A stretch of DNA of 64,000 nucleotides from assembly GCF_036346855.1 (NCBI RefSeq), contig NZ_CP107841.1, positions 434,001 to 498,000 of the forward strand, read 5' to 3'. Of this stretch, positions 33,729-41,623 are shown piece after piece. Each line of letters starts with the position of its first letter. Within the stretch, counting starts at the first letter, position 1. Position numbers and translations under genes: made by a program. The notes below the pieces were generated by a model, which saw only the letters and a program-made list of their open reading frames with translations, had not been told where the DNA came from and ran no database searches. The stretch is from Streptomyces europaeiscabiei (GTDB taxonomy: Bacteria > Actinomycetota > Actinomycetes > Streptomycetales > Streptomycetaceae).

Positions 33729-34664
33729 ATGATCATGCGGCGTAAGGGTGCGCGGGGCGGCGGAGGCCGCGACGTGGAGGAGGCTCTCGACGAGCTCTAC
33801 GCCACGCCGCCGCCGGAATTCGTCTCCCGCCGCGAGGAGCTGACCGCTGGGGCCAAGACGGACGGACGCGTGGAGGACGCACGTCGGATCCATGCCGCCC
33901 GCCGACCCTCCCTCGCCGCCTGGACAGCGAACCTGCTGCTGCGCTCCCAGCCTGCGGAGAGCCGGCGGTTCCTGGAGCTGGGGCATGCGCTGCGGGAGGC
34001 CTACGAAACCCTGGATGCCGACGGGATCAAGGAGCTGTCCGAGCAACGGCGGAGTATCGTCCACGCGATGTCGCGGCAGGCCGCCGGGCTCGCCGCCGAG
34101 GCCGGACACCGGTTGTCGGACACGGTGCAGCGAGACGTCGACTCCACCCTGCGTGCCGTGCTCGCCGACCGGGACGCGGCCGACCGGTGGGCCACCGGCC
34201 GTCTGGAGAGCGCCCTCACCCCGCCGACGGACTTTCCCAGCGGCACGACCGCGACGGCCGGCACACCCCGCGAGCCGACCCGCGCACCGGCCGCACCTAC
34301 TCCGCCGCGGTCTCGCGCCAAGGACGAGGTCGCCGAACGGCGCCGCCGGAAGCAGGAGCAGCTCGGTCGGGCCCGTGAGGCAGCACGGGCCGCCGAGCAG
34401 CAGCTACGCGATCTGCGCGCCGCGCAGGCGGACGCCGACGCGCTGCTGGAGCGGGCGCGCGACCGACACGACCGGACCGGAAGAGACGTGTCCGCCGCCG
34501 AGCGGCAGCTGCGGCAGGCACGCGAGGACCTTCAGCGGGCGGACCAGGATCGGCAGGAAGCGGAGAAACAGCAAGAGGCGGCTGCCGCCGCCGCGTCCCG
34601 AGCCGAACAGGCAGCCCGCGAGGCCGCCCGGGAAGTGAAACGCCTGTCCGGGCGCCTCAGGTAG
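33729..34664 (+). CDS. Coiled-coil protein of unknown function
   Basis: A 311-residue protein. The first ~180 residues are helical (VEEALDELYATPPPEFVSRR, LAAWTANLLLRSQPAESRRF, IVHAMSRQAAGLAAEAGHRL). A proline/threonine-rich linker at about 180-200 is followed by a continuous charged coiled coil of about 110 residues rich in Ala, Glu, Arg and Gln. No membrane helix or enzyme motif. Similar proteins are common in Streptomyces as uncharacterised coiled-coil proteins. Two candidate ATGs lie six bases apart (33729, 33735). Confidence 0.7.
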   Translation: MIMRRKGARGGGGRDVEEALDELYATPPPEFVSRREELTAGAKTDGRVEDARRIHAARRPSLAAWTANLLLRSQPAESRRFLELGHALREAYETLDADGIKELSEQRRSIVHAMSRQAAGLAAEAGHRLSDTVQRDVDSTLRAVLADRDAADRWATGRLESALTPPTDFPSGTTATAGTPREPTRAPAAPTPPRSRAKDEVAERRRRKQEQLGRAREAARAAEQQLRDLRAAQADADALLERARDRHDRTGRDVSAAERQLRQAREDLQRADQDRQEAEKQQEAAAAAASRAEQAAREAAREVKRLSGRLR

Positions 34665-34887
34665 CGGGACACGCACGTTGTTCGACGGCCAGCGCCGGTC
34701 CACCTCCGCCCTCCGCTCTCATCGGTGCCGTAGTCAGGGCTCGGCCTGGTGGTGGGCCATCGCCCTGACCGCGTTCGCTCCGGCCTTCCCCCTGAACCGT
34801 GCGAAGGACTGCCTGGCCAGGGGACAGCACCTGGAGGGGGCAGCCTCTGGGAGTTGACGTCGGATGTCCCACCCGCGTCGGTTCTCC

Positions 34888-34972
34888 CGCGACCCGCGAC
34901 CCGCGACCCTGCGACCCTGCGACCCTGCGACCCTGCGACCCTGCGACCCTGCGACCCTGCGACCCGCCGCCG
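34888..34972 (+). repeat. Tandem TGCGACCC / GCGACCC array
   Basis: Two to three 7-base GCGACCC units are followed by seven 8-base TGCGACCC units, with small period changes. It lies between convergent genes, just past the 3' end of the NmrA-like gene. It looks like slippage DNA; no known binding protein can be named. Confidence 0.8.
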
Positions 34973-34981
34973 TACCCCGTG

Positions 34982-35830
34982 CTACGCGCGCTCTGCAACC
35001 GTGAAGGCGTCCGCGTGCCGCGCAGTCCACTGGGCGAAAGTGCGGGCCGGGTTGCCGGTGACCTTCTCCACGGTGTCGACGACGGTACGGCCCACCTCCG
35101 GGGTGTTCCCGTACGCCTCCAGGAGGAAGCCGATGACGTCGTCCGGGTGGCCCGCCGCCCGCCATTGCGCGAGGGCCTCTTCCTCGGTGAGTTCGGTCAG
35201 GGCGATCTCCTGGCCCCGGGCGGCAGCGATCGCCGCCACCTTGTCGCCGACGGTCAGCAGCTCCGGGCCGGTGATCACGTACTCCTGGCCCGCATGACCG
35301 TCTTCGGTGAGGGTGACCGCGGCGACGGCGCCGATGTCGCCTTCATGGACCATGGCGCTCAGCCGGGAGACGAACGGTTCGCGGACTTCGCCCGAGGACA
35401 CGATCGCGTCCGCCCACTCAAGGGCGTTCGCCATGAACTCGACCGGCATGAGCACGGTCCAGTCCACACCGTCGTCGGCGCGCACCGCGTCCTCCAGCGG
35501 GGACGGCCCGCCGCCGTGCAGCACCGTGATCCGGCGTACGCCGGCCGCGCGGGCCAGCTCCAGGATGCGCGGGCCGGTTTCCAGCGGGGCGAAGTAGGCC
35601 CCGCCGAAGGTGATCAGATGGACGCCGGTGACGCCTTCCAGTGCTGGGATCAGGCTGTCGGGTTCGGCCAGGTCGCCCTGGACGACCTCTGCTTCGGGCG
35701 GGAGAGCCGCCTTCGACGCGTCCCGGGTGAGGGCACGTACCGCGTGGCCACGGGCGAGGAGTTCGGCGACGACCTGACGGCCCACGGTTCCGGTGGCACC
35801 GGTGACAAGTATCTTCTGCGTCTGTGTCAT
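34982..35830 (-). CDS. NmrA-like NAD(P)-binding protein
   Basis: A 282-residue atypical SDR: ILVTGATGTVGRQVVAELLA (GxxGxxG), HAVRALTRDASKA, EAEVVQGDLAEPDSLIPALE and GVHLITFGGAYFAPLE in the Rossmann fold; no YxxxK active site, as in NmrA/azoR-type sensors and isoflavone-reductase-like proteins. ATG 35830 is chosen over upstream in-frame starts as it begins directly at the fold. Divergent from the NsrR gene, so a redox role is possible but not shown. Confidence 0.85.
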   Translation of the reverse strand: MTQTQKILVTGATGTVGRQVVAELLARGHAVRALTRDASKAALPPEAEVVQGDLAEPDSLIPALEGVTGVHLITFGGAYFAPLETGPRILELARAAGVRRITVLHGGGPSPLEDAVRADDGVDWTVLMPVEFMANALEWADAIVSSGEVREPFVSRLSAMVHEGDIGAVAAVTLTEDGHAGQEYVITGPELLTVGDKVAAIAAARGQEIALTELTEEEALAQWRAAGHPDDVIGFLLEAYGNTPEVGRTVVDTVEKVTGNPARTFAQWTARHADAFTVAERA

Positions 35831-35939
35831 GACACGACGGTAGGGAACCTTGCGGTCGACTTCTGTCCGCAAGGCCCGAGTTCACCAGCGGCGGCAGCCG
35901 TTCGGTCACGTGACGACGAGACCTACGCCACCTGCTCTA

Positions 35940-35962
35940 AATACTCATCTCTGATGCAACAT
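35940..35962. promoter_or_regulatory. Candidate NsrR site at nsrR promoter
   Basis: AATACTCATCTCTGATGCAAC at 35940-35960 (site to 35962) matches most positions of the reported 11-1-11 Streptomyces NsrR motif, centred 27 bases before the start codon. Overlap with the promoter indicates autorepression. Confidence 0.55.
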
Positions 35963-35977
35963 TGCTAGACTGCCCCC

Positions 35978-36418
35978 GTGAGGCTGACCAGATACACGGA
36001 TCTCGCACTTCGGGCAGTGATGCGCCTGGCCGTCGTGGACAGCGAGGAGTTGCTGACCACGAGGCAGATCGCCGAGTCCATGAACGTCCCCTATACACAC
36101 ATGGCGAAGGCCATCGCACAGCTGCAGCACCTGGGGGTGATCGAGGCGCGGCGCGGGCGCAACGGTGGACTGACCCTCACCGACGCGGGCCGGCGCACCC
36201 CGGTGGGGGACCTGGTCAGGACACTGGAGGGAGACCGGGAAGCCGTGACGTGCGAGGGCGACACCCCCTGCCCACTCTCGGGCGCCTGTCGACTGCGACG
36301 GGCACTGCGAGAGGCGCAGGAGGCGTTCTACTCCTCACTGAACGGCGTGACCGCGGCCGATCTGGCGAGGTCCCCGACAGGACCGATACTGCTGACACTG
36401 GGTGCTCCCCCGGGCTGA
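35978..36418 (+). CDS. nsrR: Rrf2-family nitric-oxide sensor NsrR
   Basis: A 146-residue Rrf2 repressor that senses NO through an iron-sulfur cluster. It begins MRLTRYTDLALRAVMRLAVV with Asp8, the residue that provides the fourth cluster ligand in the Streptomyces protein; the helix-turn-helix is LTTRQIAESMNVPYTHMAKA; cysteines 92, 98 and 104 (TCEGDTPCPLSGACRL) are the cluster ligands. Start is GTG 35978. It is 140 bases upstream of the flavohaemoglobin gene on the same strand, and both have NsrR-like sites. Confidence 0.93.
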   Translation: MRLTRYTDLALRAVMRLAVVDSEELLTTRQIAESMNVPYTHMAKAIAQLQHLGVIEARRGRNGGLTLTDAGRRTPVGDLVRTLEGDREAVTCEGDTPCPLSGACRLRRALREAQEAFYSSLNGVTAADLARSPTGPILLTLGAPPG

Positions 36419-36507
36419 CCGCCCACCGGTCGACGACAGCACTGGCCGCAACACCCCCACCGCTTCACATCGTTGGATCGTGACCATGAGCAGAGGTTGC
36501 GACCAAA

Positions 36508-36530
36508 AATTTGCATCCTGAATACCAATT
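36508..36530. promoter_or_regulatory. Candidate NsrR site at hmp promoter
   Basis: AATTTGCATCCTGAATACC begins a 23-base imperfect dyad at 36508-36530 that agrees with the NsrR consensus at roughly two thirds of positions, 31 bases before the flavohaemoglobin start. Surrounding DNA is unusually AT-rich for this window. Confidence 0.65.
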
Positions 36531-36560
36531 CAACCGAACATCGATCCAGGAGTGTGTCTG

Positions 36561-37766
36561 ATGCTTTCTGCGCGGTCGGCCCCCGTCGTACGGGCGACGC
36601 TTCCGGTGGTGGGAGCCTCACTGACCACCATCACGGAGCTGTTCTACCTGCGGATGTTCGAGGAGCGTCCGGAGCTGCTGCGGCATCTGTTCAACCGGAC
36701 CAACCAGGCCACCGGTGCCCAGCGCGAGGCGTTGGCCGGCTCGGTGGCGGCCTTCGCCACCCTGCTGGTCGAGCGGCCGGACGAACGCCCCGACGCCGTC
36801 CTCGCGCGCATCGCCCACAAACACGTCTCGCTCGGCATCACCGCCGACAAGTACCCGCTGGTCGGACGCCACCTGCTCGCAGCGGTCGCCGAGGTCCTCG
36901 GTGATGCCGTCACGCCCGAGGTCGCCGCCGCCTGGGACGAGGTCTACTGGCTGATGGCCAACGCCCTGATCGCCATGGAGGCCCGGCTGTACACCGAGGC
37001 CGGCGTGGAGAACGGCGACGTGTGGCGGCGCATGGAGATCGCCGAGCGGCACCAGGAGTCCGCCGAGGCCGTCTCCCTGGTCCTGCGCCGGACCGACGGT
37101 CGGCCCACCGTTCCCTTCCTGCCCGGACAGTACGTCAGCGTCCGCGTGGAACTACCCGACGGCGCCCGTCAGATCCGCCAGTACAGCCTGTCCACCGCAC
37201 CCGATCACAAGACCTGGCGCATCACCGTCAAGCGCGAGACGGGCGCCGACGGCACCGTCCCCGACGGGGAGGTCTCGTCGTGGCTGCACGCCCATGCGGA
37301 GGTGGGTGACATCCTCGACGTCTCGCTGCCCGCCGGTGACCTCGTGCTGCCCGAGGCCGACACCCCCCTCTTCCTCGCCTCCGCGGGCATCGGCATCACC
37401 CCCATGCTGTCGATGCTCGACCATCTCGCCCTCACGTCCTCCTCACGTCCCGTCACCGTCGTCCATGCAGACCGCTCTCCCCAGGACCACGTCCACCGTG
37501 ACGAACAGGCGGACCTCGTCAGCCGTTTGACCAGGGCAGATCTTCACCTGTGGTACGAGAACGACGCCCACCGCTCCCCCGGCACCCACGTCCTCGCCGG
37601 CCGCGCCACACTCGACCACCTCACCCCTGCCCCCGACACAACCGCCTACCTCTGCGGACCGTTGCCCTTCATGCGCCTGGTGCGGGGCGAGTTGCTGGCC
37701 AAGGGGCTGCACCCCTCCGCCATCCACTACGAGGTCTTCGGCCCCGACCTCTGGCTCGACAAGTAG
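36561..37766 (+). CDS. hmp: Flavohaemoglobin (nitric oxide dioxygenase)
   Basis: A 401-residue enzyme that converts NO and O2 to nitrate with NAD(P)H. The globin domain (residues 1-140) has the proximal haem histidine in ARIAHKHVSLGI (His88) and a conserved KYPLVGRHLL. The FAD domain (about 150-255) has the RQYSLS motif; the NAD domain (about 265-401) has ASAGIGITPMLSML and YLCGPLPFM. ATG 36561 follows AGGAGTG. Length is normal for the family. It lies between nsrR and a truncated globin gene; NsrR repression is expected. Confidence 0.95.
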   Translation: MLSARSAPVVRATLPVVGASLTTITELFYLRMFEERPELLRHLFNRTNQATGAQREALAGSVAAFATLLVERPDERPDAVLARIAHKHVSLGITADKYPLVGRHLLAAVAEVLGDAVTPEVAAAWDEVYWLMANALIAMEARLYTEAGVENGDVWRRMEIAERHQESAEAVSLVLRRTDGRPTVPFLPGQYVSVRVELPDGARQIRQYSLSTAPDHKTWRITVKRETGADGTVPDGEVSSWLHAHAEVGDILDVSLPAGDLVLPEADTPLFLASAGIGITPMLSMLDHLALTSSSRPVTVVHADRSPQDHVHRDEQADLVSRLTRADLHLWYENDAHRSPGTHVLAGRATLDHLTPAPDTTAYLCGPLPFMRLVRGELLAKGLHPSAIHYEVFGPDLWLDK

Positions 37767-37880
37767 GCGAGGAACGGTGCTGACGACATCACCCGTCGCC
37801 ATGTACGTCGTCGGAGAAGTCCCGCATCCGACGGCGCCGGTGGCGGCCGCGTTCGCCGCCGGAGGACCCGGAGGATCCGC

Positions 37881-38423
37881 ATGACCCACGACGACCGGCG
37901 GCAGTCGCCCGCCGCACCGGGGCAACTTCCCGACATCCGCGACCGCCAGGACGTTGAGGGACTGGTGAAATCGTTCTACGACGAGGTCCTCGACGACCCC
38001 CTCATCGGTCGGCTGTTCACAGAGGTGGCGCGTGTCGACATGGCCACCCATCTGCCCGTCATGGCCGACTTCTGGGAGAGCGCTCTCCTCACCCCGGGCG
38101 TCTACCGCCGCAACGCCCTCCGCTCGCATCGTGACCTGCATGCCAAGAGCCCGCTGCGCGCCGAGCACTTCGAACGCTGGCTGGAGCTGTGGACCGCCAC
38201 CGTACGTCGGCGGCACGCGGGTCCGGTGTCCGACCGGGCGGTCGCCAAAGCGCAGGCCGTGGCCGGGGCGCTGCTGCACAACACGGCGGGGGACGGACGG
38301 CCCCGCCCCGATCGTGGCCCTGTCTTCGTCGACATCGAACCGCAGATGAGACGCACGTCAGAGCCATCTTCGTCACCGAGGGGCGTGTCACAGATCGCGG
38401 GGCGACCTGGTCGTAACAGGTGA
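37881..38423 (+). CDS. Group III truncated haemoglobin
   Basis: A 180-residue protein whose residues about 17-140 are a truncated globin of group III (TrHb3): DRQDVEGLVKSFYDEVLDDP, HLPVMADFWESALLTPGVYR and HRDLHAKSPLRAEHFERWLE, the last holding the haem-linked histidine. The C-terminal 40 residues are not part of the fold. A GGAGGATCC site precedes the ATG; a 26-codon frame (37801-37881) ends in ATGA overlap with it. Its place after hmp suggests a role in NO or reactive-nitrogen handling. Confidence 0.85.
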   Translation: MTHDDRRQSPAAPGQLPDIRDRQDVEGLVKSFYDEVLDDPLIGRLFTEVARVDMATHLPVMADFWESALLTPGVYRRNALRSHRDLHAKSPLRAEHFERWLELWTATVRRRHAGPVSDRAVAKAQAVAGALLHNTAGDGRPRPDRGPVFVDIEPQMRRTSEPSSSPRGVSQIAGRPGRNR

Positions 38424-38449
38424 CGTCACCGGGGATCGGAGCAGCCCGT

Positions 38450-38745
38450 GGCCCTCGCCGACCAACATCTGTCCACCACGGTGCCGGTGATCGGAACGGG
38501 AGGCGCTGGGCTGCGCGCGGCGATCGAACTCGCCGAGCCGGTATCCATGGCCTCGCGGTCGGCAAGCGCCCCATGAAGGACGCCCGTAACGGCCCTCGCC
38601 GCCGAAGGGATCAACGCTGACCTGGCCACCACGGACCCCGAGGGCGGCCGGCAGCAGCACGCGGCCGGCACCCTCGAGGAGAGCGGTCCCCGCACCACCC
38701 GGATCGTCACCGGGGGCACCGCCCTCGGCCTCTCCGCCGTGGGGC
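38450..38745 (+). pseudogene. Fumarate reductase/aspartate oxidase-type flavoprotein remnant
   Basis: Fragments of an FAD-binding N-terminus are readable: TVPVIGTGGAGLRAAIELAE, then in another frame HGLAVGKRPMKDA, then EGINADLATTDPEGGRQQHA with GTLEESG. These match the order in succinate dehydrogenase/fumarate reductase/L-aspartate oxidase flavoproteins. At least two frameshifts and a missing catalytic part make it a relic. The following 300 bases up to galU show no gene. Confidence 0.65.
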
Positions 38746-39041
38746 CGGACCCACGATGTCCCGGGTGCCCGGGATCGAGGCGGCATGGCGGCCACCCCGG
38801 GTGTCGGCGGCCCGCCGAGGTTGCCGCGCCGGAGATCCGGGGTGACGCGTTGCGCCAGGAGCCCGTGGACCTCGGCGAACGGGTGGAGGCCGGCCCTGAC
38901 GCCCTGCGTCGGCTCGATCAGGGACGGGCACGTGGCGGCCGAGAAGTGCCTGGGTAGGCTTTCTCCCGGAGCCGCGCCATCGTGTGCGCCCGGGTGACCG
39001 TGCCGACCGGTACGGTGTGCCGCTCGACCAAGAGAGACGTG

Positions 39042-39944
39042 ATGTCACCGACGATTCGCAGGGCTGTGATCCCCGCCGCCGGCCTCGGTTCCCGTCTGCT
39101 GCCCCTGACGAAGGCGACGCCCAAGGAGATGCTCCCGGTCGGCGACAAGCCGGTCATCGAGCACACCGTGCGCGAGCTGGTGGACTCCGGCATCACCGAC
39201 ATCACCATCGTCGTCTCCGGCGGCAAGAGCCTCATCCAGGACCACTTCCGCCCCAACCCCGCCCTCGTCGCCCAGCTGCGCGAAGACGGCAAGACGGCCT
39301 ACGCGGACGCGGTGGAGGAGGTCGCGGAGCTGGCCCGCCGGGGCCACATCACCTACCTCGACCAGTACGGCCCGTACGGCAACGGCACCCCGGTGCTCAA
39401 CGCCGCCCGTGCCTTCGGCGACGAGCCGGTGCTGGTGCTCTGGCCCGACGACGTCTTCGTGGCCGAGGTGCCCCGCGCCCAGCAGCTGATCCGCGCGTAC
39501 GAGCAGACCGGCTGCCCGGTGCTGGCCCTCCTGCCGATGGACCCCACCGAATCCCAGCGCTACGGCGTGCCCATCGTCAAGGAGGACCTCGGCGACGGCC
39601 AGCTGCGCATCACCGGCCTGGTCGAGAAGCCCGAGCCCGCCGCCGCGCCCTCGGCGTACGCGGCCATCGGCGGTTACGTCGTCACCCCCGGCATCATCGA
39701 CGAACTGCGCGAGCAGACCCGGCGCTGGTACGAGCACAGGACCGGCGAGGTCTACCTGACCGACGCCATCAACGCCTATGCCGCCACCCGCGCGGTGTAC
39801 GGGCAGGTCATCAAGGGCCGCTGGTACGACACCGGCAACCCGGCCGACTACCTGGTCGCCCAGATGGCCTTCGCCCTCGCCCACCCGGAGTACGGCCCCC
39901 TCGTGCGCGGTTTGGTCAGCGGCCTCGACGCCGCCGCGGACTAG
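39042..39944 (+). CDS. galU: UTP-glucose-1-phosphate uridylyltransferase
   Basis: A 300-residue nucleotidyltransferase that makes UDP-glucose from UTP and glucose-1-phosphate. Signature segments: AVIPAAGLGSRLLPLTKATP with KEMLPVGDKP, then EHTVRELVDSGITDITIVVS, LVLWPDDVFVAEVPRAQQLI and RITGLVEKPEP; GRWYDTGNPADYL closes the fold. ATG 39042 follows AGAGAGACGTG; GTG one codon earlier is possible. UDP-glucose feeds polysaccharide and glycolipid synthesis. Confidence 0.93.
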   Translation: MSPTIRRAVIPAAGLGSRLLPLTKATPKEMLPVGDKPVIEHTVRELVDSGITDITIVVSGGKSLIQDHFRPNPALVAQLREDGKTAYADAVEEVAELARRGHITYLDQYGPYGNGTPVLNAARAFGDEPVLVLWPDDVFVAEVPRAQQLIRAYEQTGCPVLALLPMDPTESQRYGVPIVKEDLGDGQLRITGLVEKPEPAAAPSAYAAIGGYVVTPGIIDELREQTRRWYEHRTGEVYLTDAINAYAATRAVYGQVIKGRWYDTGNPADYLVAQMAFALAHPEYGPLVRGLVSGLDAAAD

Positions 39945-40331
39945 GCCAGGGCAAGAGCCTGGGCTGGGCCGGGGTCGCCCGCCTCGGCGTCGTGGGGTGC
40001 GGATCTCCTTGCGGGAGGAGGCGTCGAGCGCGTCGGCCCGTCGGGGGATCGTCAGGTGACGGAGCGCGGCCAGGTGCCCGCGCTCGTCGTCCCGGGGATC
40101 CGAGGCGAGGACCACTGCGAGCCGGGACGGATGCTGTCGGCGAAGGGGCAGGCGCCCCGCACGGTGAGCGCCTGACGCCAGACGCGCGTCGCCCAACCGG
40201 CGCAGCGCCCAACCGGCTCGGAGAAACGTCGACTTCGCCTTCCAGGGCAGCGGCGAACATCCCGGCATGGCATTGGCGGTCCTGTCAGATCTCTTGTAAA
40301 GGTCCGGACCAACTGCTAATTCCCTTTCTGT
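39945..40331. other. Intergenic stretch between galU and the GH5 gene
   Basis: Frames are open on both strands (for instance a minus-strand frame with RLAVVLASDPRDDERGHLAA), but none has a good start or known domain. It may contain gene debris. The operator for the GH5 gene begins at its end. Confidence 0.35.
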
Positions 40332-40346
40332 TAGGAAAGTTTCCTA
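40332..40346. promoter_or_regulatory. TAGGAAAGTTTCCTA operator upstream of the GH5 gene
   Basis: A near-perfect palindrome at 40332-40346, 67 bases before the start codon. Its core GAAAGTTTC is shared with the GH43 and LacI promoters, so the same LacI-type repressor may bind. Confidence 0.6.
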
Positions 40347-40413
40347 CCAGTTGGTCTCCCCATTGGACCGATCGGCGACCGTCGATCGACCCCACAGACC
40401 GCCAGGAGTCCCC

Positions 40414-41487
40414 ATGAGACCGGCACGATCCGTTCCGCTCGTCGCCGTGCTGCTCCTTCTCGGCCTCGTCCTGACGCCAGGAAACGCACAGGCCGGCCGC
40501 ACCGCCCCCACCCCCCTGCCCGTGACCACGAGCACGGCCAAGGCCCCGTCGGCAGTCACCCCGGTCGCCGCCAACGGACAGCTCGTCGTCTGCGGCACCA
40601 GGCTCTGCAACCAGCGAGGAAAAACGATCCAGCTCCGCGGGATGAGCACGCACGGACTGCAGTGGTACAGCCAGTGCGTCACCAACGGCTCGCTCAACGC
40701 CCTCGCCACCGACTGGCGGGCCGACGTACTGCGCATCTCCATGTACGTCCAGGAGGGCGGCTACGAGACCGATCCGCGTCGCTTCACCGACCTGGTCCAC
40801 TCCGCCATCGAGCAGGCCACGGCCCGCGGCATGTACGCCATCGTCGACTGGCACATGCTCGACCCGGGTGACCCGCACCAGAACCTCGCCCGCGCCAGGA
40901 CCTTCTTCTCCGAGATCGCCCAGCGTCACCGCGACAAGAACAACCTGCTGTACGAGATCGCGAACGAGCCCAGCGGAGTGAGCTGGTCCCGCATCAAGAG
41001 CTACGCCGAACAGCTCATCCCCGTCATCAGGGCCAAGGACCCGAACACCCCGATCCTGGTCGGCACCCGCGCATGGTCCTCCCTCGGCGTGTCGGAGGGC
41101 TCCGGCGAGTCCGAGGTGGTCGACAACCAGGTGAACGCGGCCAACATCATGTACACGTTCCACTTCTACGCCTACTCGCACCGGGACGAGTACCTCCGGA
41201 CCCTGGCCCGCGCGGCCGACCGCATACCCGTCTTCGTCACGGAATTCGGCACCCAGAACTACGCGGGTGAGGGCGCGAACGACTTCGCCATGTCGCAGCG
41301 CTATCTCGATCTGCTGGCGGCCAAGAAGATCAGCTGGGTCAACTGGAACTTCTCCGACGACGGACGCACCGGCGCCGTCTTCAAGCCGGGGACGTGCGCC
41401 GACAACGGTTCGTGGACCGGCACGTCCTCTCTCAAGCCCGCGGGCGTCTGGATCCGCGACCGCATGAGGACGCCGGACGACTTCTGA
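40414..41487 (+). CDS. Secreted glycoside hydrolase family 5 (cellulase-like)
   Basis: A 357-residue secreted enzyme. Signal peptide: MRPARSVPLVAVLLLLGLVL with likely cleavage after AQA near residue 29; a Thr/Ala/Pro-rich linker to about residue 50. The GH5 barrel shows RGMSTHGLQWY, DVLRISMYVQEGGYE, the acid/base Glu185 in YEIANEPSG and the nucleophile Glu277 in VFVTEFGTQNY. No cellulose-binding module is attached. CAGGAG precedes ATG 40414. An operator palindrome upstream links it to the GH43/LacI locus. Likely substrate: beta-1,4-glucan. Confidence 0.92.
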   Translation: MRPARSVPLVAVLLLLGLVLTPGNAQAGRTAPTPLPVTTSTAKAPSAVTPVAANGQLVVCGTRLCNQRGKTIQLRGMSTHGLQWYSQCVTNGSLNALATDWRADVLRISMYVQEGGYETDPRRFTDLVHSAIEQATARGMYAIVDWHMLDPGDPHQNLARARTFFSEIAQRHRDKNNLLYEIANEPSGVSWSRIKSYAEQLIPVIRAKDPNTPILVGTRAWSSLGVSEGSGESEVVDNQVNAANIMYTFHFYAYSHRDEYLRTLARAADRIPVFVTEFGTQNYAGEGANDFAMSQRYLDLLAAKKISWVNWNFSDDGRTGAVFKPGTCADNGSWTGTSSLKPAGVWIRDRMRTPDDF

Positions 41488-41507
41488 CCGGCGACGAACG
41501 GCACGAC

Positions 41508-41542
41508 GGGAGCCGCTCACCGCCACGCCGGGGGCGGCTCCC
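41508..41542. terminator. Hairpin between convergent GH5 and acyl-CoA synthetase genes
   Basis: Arms GGGAGCCGC (41508-41516) and GCGGCTCCC (41534-41542) pair perfectly, loop 17 bases. Confidence 0.65.
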
Positions 41543-41623
41543 GAGACCACCTGTCGAGCCGCATCCTGTGAAGTGACCCGACGACGGTCGCGGGGTGGTC
41601 AGCCACCAGGACCGTGAGCATGG

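Noticed and set aside
34888..34972. Repeat array as a CRISPR
   Set aside because: Units are 7-8 bases with no spacers and no cas genes nearby.
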